A stretch of 10,934 nt of DNA from assembly GCA_017621955.1 (NCBI GenBank), contig JAGASB010000099.1, positions 1 to 10,934 of the forward strand. Reading direction: 5' to 3'. How positions within the stretch are numbered: position 1 is the stretch's first letter; each line of letters opens with the position of its first letter. Shown here piece after piece: positions 6,408-10,934 of this stretch. Origin of the DNA: Clostridia bacterium. Its GTDB lineage: Bacteria > Bacillota_A > Clostridia > Christensenellales > Borkfalkiaceae. A program made the position numbers and the translations under genes. The notes under the pieces were generated by a model. It had not been told where the DNA came from and searched no databases. It saw only the letters and a program-made list of their open reading frames with translations.

Positions 6408-6413
6408 AAAAAA

Positions 6414-6418
6414 CTCCT
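6414..6418 (-). promoter_or_regulatory. Ribosome binding site that decides the prfB start
   Basis: AGGAG on the minus strand, six bases (TTTTTT) before the ATG at 6407. This places the true prfB start in the frame that is closed by TGA after 25 codons, and so proves that frameshifting is needed for the long product from this start. Confidence 0.9.
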
Positions 6419-6442
6419 ACCGTGTTTGATTTTTAATGACAA

Positions 6443-9127
6443 TTACTTGTTTCCGCAACAGTTTTTATATTTCTTTCCACTACCACAAGGACACGGGTCG
6501 TTTCTGCCGATTTCTTGCTTTGCTTTTTTGGGCATTACAGGACCTTGCGGTTGGTTGGTTTGCATATCTTTTGGTGCGTCTTCTCTTTTTGTTGGAATCT
6601 TTTGTAATTCGGCTTTTAAGAGTAAAGTTATGGTATCATCCTGAATTGATGCAGTAAGGTCTTCAAACATTTCATAACCTTCCTTTTTGTACTCAATTAC
6701 AGGGTCAACTTGACCGTACTGTCTTAAACTTATACCTTTGCGAAGTTGGTCCATAGAGTCAATATGGTCAATCCACTTAGTGTCGATATTGCGGAGCAAT
6801 ACCATTCTTTCGATTTCAGTAAAGTCAATGCCTTCTTCTTTATACCTATCTATCTTATCTTGGTAAACGTTGATAGTTTCTTCGTTAAGTTTAGTAAGCA
6901 AATATTCATAGTCCCAATTATCCGCACGTTCTTTGGTTACAAACTCACTGCCCTTTGGCAAAAGTTTCATTTCGATAGCGCTATTTAACGCGTCTAAATC
7001 CCAAGTGTCAGGCTTATTTTCGTTATCAATAGCAGAACTTACAACGTAACGAACAAAGTCGGGAATTAACTTTAAGATATCCTCGTGAACGTTGTCGTCC
7101 TTGATAACTTTCATTCTTTCAGCATACATAACTTCACGTTGCTTATTCATAACGTCATCGTATTCTAAAACGTGTTTTCTTATGCCGAAGTTTTTGCCTT
7201 CGATGGTGCGCTGTGCGTTTTCAATACTTCTTGAAAGCATTTTTGATTGCATAGGTTCATTTTCGTCAACGTTAAAGAATTCGTAAATTCTCTGCATTCT
7301 TTCGCCACCAAAACGCTTAGCTAAATCGTCTTCAAGTGAAATAAAGAAGATTGATGAGCCTGCGTCGCCTTGACGACCGCTTCGTCCACGAAGTTGGTTA
7401 TCGATACGGCGTGATTCGTGACGTTCCGTACCTAAAATATGCAAACCGCCTGCTTCAACAACTTTGATTTTTTCCGCATCAGTTTGTTCTTTAAGTTTGC
7501 CGTAAATTTCCCAATAGTGTTCTCTAACGGCTTTAACTTCTTCGGGAATATCAGCAATAAACGATGTTGCAAGTTCGATAACTTGTTCGTCAACGCCTTC
7601 TTCACGAAGTTTTCTCTTTGCCAAAAACTCAGGGTTGCCACCGAGCAAAATGTCAGTACCACGACCAGCCATGTTTGTTGCAATGGTAACTGCGCCAAAC
7701 CTACCCGCCTGAGCGACTATATCTGCTTCTCTTGCGTGGTTTTTAGCGTTGAGCACGTTGTGTTTTACACCATTTTTTATCAAAAGCTTTGAAATTTCTT
7801 CTGATTTTTCAACGGTAACAGTACCAACCAAGATAGGTTGACCTTTCTTGTGGCGTTCTATTATTTCGTTTACGATAGCCCTATTTTTTCCTGCTTCTGT
7901 TTTATAAATAACGTCGGCTTGGTCAATTCTTGCAACGGGTTTATTGGTTGGGATTTCCAAAACGTCAAGTCCGTAAATCGCCCTAAATTCTTCTTCTTCG
8001 GATTTAGCAGTACCCGTCATACCCGAAAGTTTTTTGTAAAGACGGAAATAGTTTTGGAAAGTTATTGTTGCGTAAGTTTTGTTTTCATTACGAATTCTTA
8101 CGCTTTCTTTTGCTTCAATTGCTTGATGCAAGCCATCCGAATAACGTCTACCTATCATAAGACGACCGGTAAACTCGTCAACTATAATAACTTCGCCGTC
8201 CGAAACAACGTAATCATTATCACGCTTAAAGATGTAGTTTGCCTTTAACGCTTGTTGGATATGGTGAGAAAGAGTGGCGTTTTCAATATCAGAAAAACTG
8301 TTAAGTCCAAAGAAACTTTCCGCTTTCTTTGCACCGCTTTCGGTAATTTGAACGCTCTTTTCCTTTATGTCGATAGTAAAGTCTTTTTCTTGAACAAGCG
8401 TTTTAACGAACTTATTAGCGGTAACGTATTTTTCGCTTGATTCCTGACCTTTACCCGATATAATAAGCGGAGTTCTTGCTTCGTCGATTAAAATCGAGTC
8501 AACTTCGTCCACGATTGCAAACGATAAGGGGCGCTGAACCATAAGTTCAAGTTTGGTTTTAAGGTTGTCCCTTAAATAGTCGAAGCCCATTTCGTTGTTA
8601 GTACCGTAAGTAATATCGCAAGCGTAAGCTTTCTTTTTATCTTCGTCTTCCATACCGGTGATTGCAACGCCCACCGTTAAACCTAAGAATTTATAAACCT
8701 TGCCCATCCACTCAGCGTCACGGGCAGCAAGATAATCGTTTACGGTTACGATATGAACGCCTTCACCTGTAAGAGCGTTTAAGTATGCAGGAAGCGTTGC
8801 AACAAGCGTTTTACCTTCACCTGTTTTCATTTCGGCAACTCTACCTTGGTGCAAACATATACCACCGATTATTTGCACTTTGTAATGTTTCATTTTAAGC
8901 ACACGCCAAGCCGCTTCTCTTACAACTGCAAACGCATCGACTAAAATATCGTCAAGCGTTTCACCTGCCTTTAATCTTCCACGCAAAAAGTCCGTTTGTT
9001 CACGAAGTTCTTCGTCGGTAAACGCACAATATTTTGAATCAAGTTCAATTACCTTGTCAGCAGTTCTATCAAGTTTTTTAAGATTACGCCTTGCTTCACC
9101 GCCTAAAATATATCTAAATAATCCCAT
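6443..9127 (-). CDS. secA: Preprotein translocase ATPase SecA
   Basis: SecA is the ATP-driven motor that pushes unfolded preproteins through SecYEG at the cytoplasmic membrane. From the chosen start it has 894 residues. Visible motifs are Walker A TGEGKT (102-107), the DEAD-box variant DEVD (207-210), SGMTGTA (368-374), TNMAGRGTD (484-492) and GRSGRQGD (581-588). The C terminus is a zinc-binding SecB/ribosome-interaction tail, CPCGSGKKYKNCC (Cys879, 881, 890, 891). A TTG at 9163 would add 12 residues. The ATG at 9127 is preferred because AAAGGAG (9134-9140) lies six bases before it and the protein then begins MGLFRYILGG, like other SecA proteins. It follows comF by 22 bases and precedes prfB by 35, with no terminator in either gap, so co-transcription is likely. 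Only one SecA is visible here; an accessory SecA2 elsewhere cannot be excluded. Confidence 0.98.
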   Translation of the reverse strand: MGLFRYILGGEARRNLKKLDRTADKVIELDSKYCAFTDEELREQTDFLRGRLKAGETLDDILVDAFAVVREAAWRVLKMKHYKVQIIGGICLHQGRVAEMKTGEGKTLVATLPAYLNALTGEGVHIVTVNDYLAARDAEWMGKVYKFLGLTVGVAITGMEDEDKKKAYACDITYGTNNEMGFDYLRDNLKTKLELMVQRPLSFAIVDEVDSILIDEARTPLIISGKGQESSEKYVTANKFVKTLVQEKDFTIDIKEKSVQITESGAKKAESFFGLNSFSDIENATLSHHIQQALKANYIFKRDNDYVVSDGEVIIVDEFTGRLMIGRRYSDGLHQAIEAKESVRIRNENKTYATITFQNYFRLYKKLSGMTGTAKSEEEEFRAIYGLDVLEIPTNKPVARIDQADVIYKTEAGKNRAIVNEIIERHKKGQPILVGTVTVEKSEEISKLLIKNGVKHNVLNAKNHAREADIVAQAGRFGAVTIATNMAGRGTDILLGGNPEFLAKRKLREEGVDEQVIELATSFIADIPEEVKAVREHYWEIYGKLKEQTDAEKIKVVEAGGLHILGTERHESRRIDNQLRGRSGRQGDAGSSIFFISLEDDLAKRFGGERMQRIYEFFNVDENEPMQSKMLSRSIENAQRTIEGKNFGIRKHVLEYDDVMNKQREVMYAERMKVIKDDNVHEDILKLIPDFVRYVVSSAIDNENKPDTWDLDALNSAIEMKLLPKGSEFVTKERADNWDYEYLLTKLNEETINVYQDKIDRYKEEGIDFTEIERMVLLRNIDTKWIDHIDSMDQLRKGISLRQYGQVDPVIEYKKEGYEMFEDLTASIQDDTITLLLKAELQKIPTKREDAPKDMQTNQPQGPVMPKKAKQEIGRNDPCPCGSGKKYKNCCGNK

Positions 9128-9133
9128 TGTTTT

Positions 9134-9140
9134 CTCCTTT
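9134..9140 (-). promoter_or_regulatory. Ribosome binding site that decides the secA start
   Basis: AAAGGAG on the minus strand, six bases before ATG 9127. It lies downstream of the alternative TTG at 9163, so it supports the 894-residue SecA beginning MGLFRY. Confidence 0.88.
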
Positions 9141-9149
9141 CTATTAAAA

Positions 9150-9878
9150 TTAATATTTATCAATTGGTGGTGTGCTCGCCACCGATATTAAGTACACTTT
9201 TAATGCACCAGCACTTTTTAGTCGCTCTGCAATCGCTTGTGCCGTTGCGCCCGTTGTCGTAACGTCGTCAACAATTACGATAGTTTTATCTTTAACTTCC
9301 TTTTTATCCGTAACACGAAAAACTTCGGATAAGTTTTTAAGTCTATCACGTCTACCAAGCGTCGCTTGACGTTTAGTTTCTTTTGTCTTTATTAAACAAT
9401 CTAAAACGGGAACGTTAGTTCTTTCGCTTATTTTTCGTGCAAGAATTTCCGATTGGTTGTATCCTCTTTTCTTAAACGCTTTTTTCGACATAGGAACGTA
9501 AACGAAACAGTCTGCATTTAAATAGTTTTTAAGATACAACATAGTAAGTTCGTGCGCAAAATAGTCAAGTAAGTATTTAGCATTATTATATTTTGCACTC
9601 TTTATCAGCCTATTTATCGGCTTTTCATAAGAAAAACAGCTTCTGCACAAATCAAGTGAAGTTAAAACTTCTTTACACGTTGAACAGTATGGTTCAAAAG
9701 CAATTACCTTTCTTCCACAATGACCACATATCGCACCATCGTTATAAGGCAATTCTTTTTTGCACTGTTCACAAAAATACTGTTCGTCAAAAATCTCTTT
9801 CCCACAAAGCAAACAACGCCATTTGTAATTGAAAAAATATTTATTTAAAAAGTTTCCTATTAATGCCGTGAACCGCAT
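9150..9878 (-). CDS. comF: ComF/ComFC-family phosphoribosyltransferase-like protein with N-terminal zinc knuckles
   Basis: ComFC-type proteins are needed for uptake of single-stranded DNA in natural competence and have a zinc-finger N terminus plus a type I phosphoribosyltransferase (PRTase) fold. The 242 residues carry five CxxC pairs: 22-25, 36-39, 51-54, 65-68 and 78-81. The ComF core follows, with VPMSKKAFKKRGYNQSEILA (128-147), TKRQATLGRRDRLKNL (168-183) and the PRPP-binding signature TIVIVDDVTTTGAT (199-212). The ATG lies four bases after the metK stop and has no Shine-Dalgarno sequence, so translation probably depends on coupling to metK. Many non-competent Firmicutes keep comF, so it does not by itself prove competence. 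Four CxxC pairs are what I recall as usual for the family; the fifth appears to be extra. Confidence 0.93.
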   Translation of the reverse strand: MRFTALIGNFLNKYFFNYKWRCLLCGKEIFDEQYFCEQCKKELPYNDGAICGHCGRKVIAFEPYCSTCKEVLTSLDLCRSCFSYEKPINRLIKSAKYNNAKYLLDYFAHELTMLYLKNYLNADCFVYVPMSKKAFKKRGYNQSEILARKISERTNVPVLDCLIKTKETKRQATLGRRDRLKNLSEVFRVTDKKEVKDKTIVIVDDVTTTGATAQAIAERLKSAGALKVYLISVASTPPIDKY

Positions 9879-9882
9879 AGAA

Positions 9883-10934
9883 TTAAATATATTTTTTCAA
9901 GTCGTTTACTTTGTCAGTCTTTTCCCACGAAAAACTTGGGTCGCCAAAATGACCGTAACTTGCCGTGTTTTTATAAATAGGCTGTGTTAGTTCAAGTTTT
10001 TCAATAATAGCCGATGGACGTAGGTCAAATTCTTTAACGATAATTTCAGCAAGTTCTTGGTCGGATAATTTTCCCGTACCAAAAGTATTAACTAAAACAG
10101 AAACGGGTTTCGCAACGCCGATTGCATACGCAAACTGAACTTGACATTCGTCTGCTAGCCCTGCTTTAACAATATTTTTACAAACGTAACGTGCCATATA
10201 CGTTGCCGAACGGTCAACTTTTGTTGGGTCCTTTCCACTGAACGCACCACCGCCGTGTGGACATCTTCCACCATAAGTATCAACGATAATCTTTCTACCC
10301 GTTAAGCCTGAGTCACCGTTTGGTCCACCCACTTCAAACCTTCCCGTTGGGTTAATGAAGTACTTTGTGTTTTCGTCAAGGTATTCACTAGGTATAACTG
10401 CATCAATAACAAATTTTTTCAAATCAGCACGAAGTGTTTCAGTATTTACGCTTTCATTGTGCTGAGATGATAAAACAACGGTATCAACACGCTTGGGTTT
10501 GCCGTTCTCATACTCAACCGTAACTTGACCTTTTCCGTCTGGACGGAGATAACTTAAAAGTCCGCTCTTTCTTACTTCTTCAAGTTTAGCGCACATTTTA
10601 TGCGATAGCATTATAGGAAGTGGCATAAGTTCGGGCGTTTCGTGGCACGCATAACCAAACATAATACCTTGGTCGCCTGCACCGATTTTATCATAAGCGT
10701 CGCCACCGTCTTTTGCTTCCTGAGAGTTATCCACCCCAAGCGCAATATCCGGACTTTGCTTGTTGAGTTTTATCAATATCTTAACGTCGTCAGCATTAAA
10801 TCCTATTCCCTTTTCGGTATAGCCGATTTCACGGATTGTTTGCCTTGCAACCTTTTCAACGTCAACAGTAGCGTTAGAAGTAATTTCACCCATTACCAAC
10901 AAAAAGTCAGTAGATACACTACACTCACAAGCAA
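9883..10934 (-). CDS. metK: S-adenosylmethionine synthetase (methionine adenosyltransferase), N terminus outside window
   Basis: MetK makes S-adenosylmethionine from ATP and methionine in the cytoplasm. The last 349 residues are visible, about 40-50 short of the usual 390-400. The reading frame stays open to the right edge; the visible start of the protein reads [17 protein letters not shown], matching the family's ACET...LVMGEI region, so a TTG at 10902 is internal and not a start. Both family signatures are present: [12 protein letters not shown] (visible residues 84-95) and [15 protein letters not shown] (227-241). The C-terminal end ([15 protein letters not shown]) is typical. The stop is four bases before comF. 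The promoter, and any SAM riboswitch, would lie beyond position 10934 and cannot be seen. Confidence 0.98.
   Translation of the reverse strand, partial: ACECSVSTDFLLVMGEITSNATVDVEKVARQTIREIGYTEKGIGFNADDVKILIKLNKQSPDIALGVDNSQEAKDGGDAYDKIGAGDQGIMFGYACHETPELMPLPIMLSHKMCAKLEEVRKSGLLSYLRPDGKGQVTVEYENGKPKRVDTVVLSSQHNESVNTETLRADLKKFVIDAVIPSEYLDENTKYFINPTGRFEVGGPNGDSGLTGRKIIVDTYGGRCPHGGGAFSGKDPTKVDRSATYMARYVCKNIVKAGLADECQVQFAYAIGVAKPVSVLVNTFGTGKLSDQELAEIIVKEFDLRPSAIIEKLELTQPIYKNTASYGHFGDPSFSWEKTDKVNDLKKYI

Noticed and set aside
7838..8248. 136-residue plus-strand frame opposite secA
   Set aside because: Cys/Phe-rich composition typical of antisense shadow frames, wholly inside conserved SecA motor sequence.
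9128..9163. Longer SecA start at TTG 9163
   Set aside because: The AAAGGAG at 9134-9140 serves ATG 9127, and the extra 12 residues are unlike known SecA N termini.
10900..10902. TTG as the start of metK
   Set aside because: The frame continues in family-conserved sequence (ACEC...LLVMGEI) to the window edge, so the gene is cut by the window and not short.
1..10934. Novel defence, mobile or CRISPR-like system
   Set aside because: All substantial frames belong to core housekeeping or sporulation families; no repeat array, integrase, transposase, terminal repeat or composition break is visible.

Overview
The window looks like chromosomal core sequence from a low-GC, Gram-positive, endospore-forming member of the Firmicutes, probably class Clostridia. 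The basis is a pair of spore maturation genes (spmA, spmB), AGGAG-type ribosome binding sites, A/T-rich codon choice, and the comF-secA-prfB neighbourhood familiar from Bacillus and Clostridium. No mobile element, CRISPR array, phage gene or rRNA is visible. There is no stretch over 300 bases without a gene.

Layout. Positions 1-2593 (minus strand) hold a tight operon: a small cupin protein, methionyl-tRNA synthetase (metG) and a TatD-family nuclease that runs off the left edge. Successive genes overlap by one base (TAATG). Positions 2594-2680 are a short divergent promoter region. A sigma-A-like promoter faces the cupin-metG-tatD operon and a sigma-E-like promoter faces spmAB, with overlapping -35 elements. 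Positions 2681-3743 (plus strand) hold spmA and spmB. Positions 3802-3975 hold a compact tRNA-Leu(CAG) unit on the minus strand, with its own promoter and a strong terminator hairpin that also lies at the 3' end of spmAB. Positions 3959-10934 (minus strand) hold a long run of co-oriented genes, read as metK (5' end outside the window), comF, secA, prfB, tsaD and a small Dabb-domain protein.

Functionally the window is dominated by translation and protein export: tRNA charging (MetG), tRNA t6A modification (TsaD), termination at UGA/UAA (RF2), a leucine tRNA, and the SecA translocase motor. MetK makes S-adenosylmethionine. ComF is a DNA-uptake-associated phosphoribosyltransferase-like protein.

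The most notable item is prfB. It must be read through a programmed +1 frameshift at an in-frame TGA, giving a 366-residue RF2 whose SPF and GGQ motifs fall at the same residue numbers as in E. coli RF2. The Shine-Dalgarno-like stimulator that normally sits three bases before the slip codon is not at its usual place. I saw no previously undescribed multi-gene system here; the remaining interest is in regulation and gene structure.
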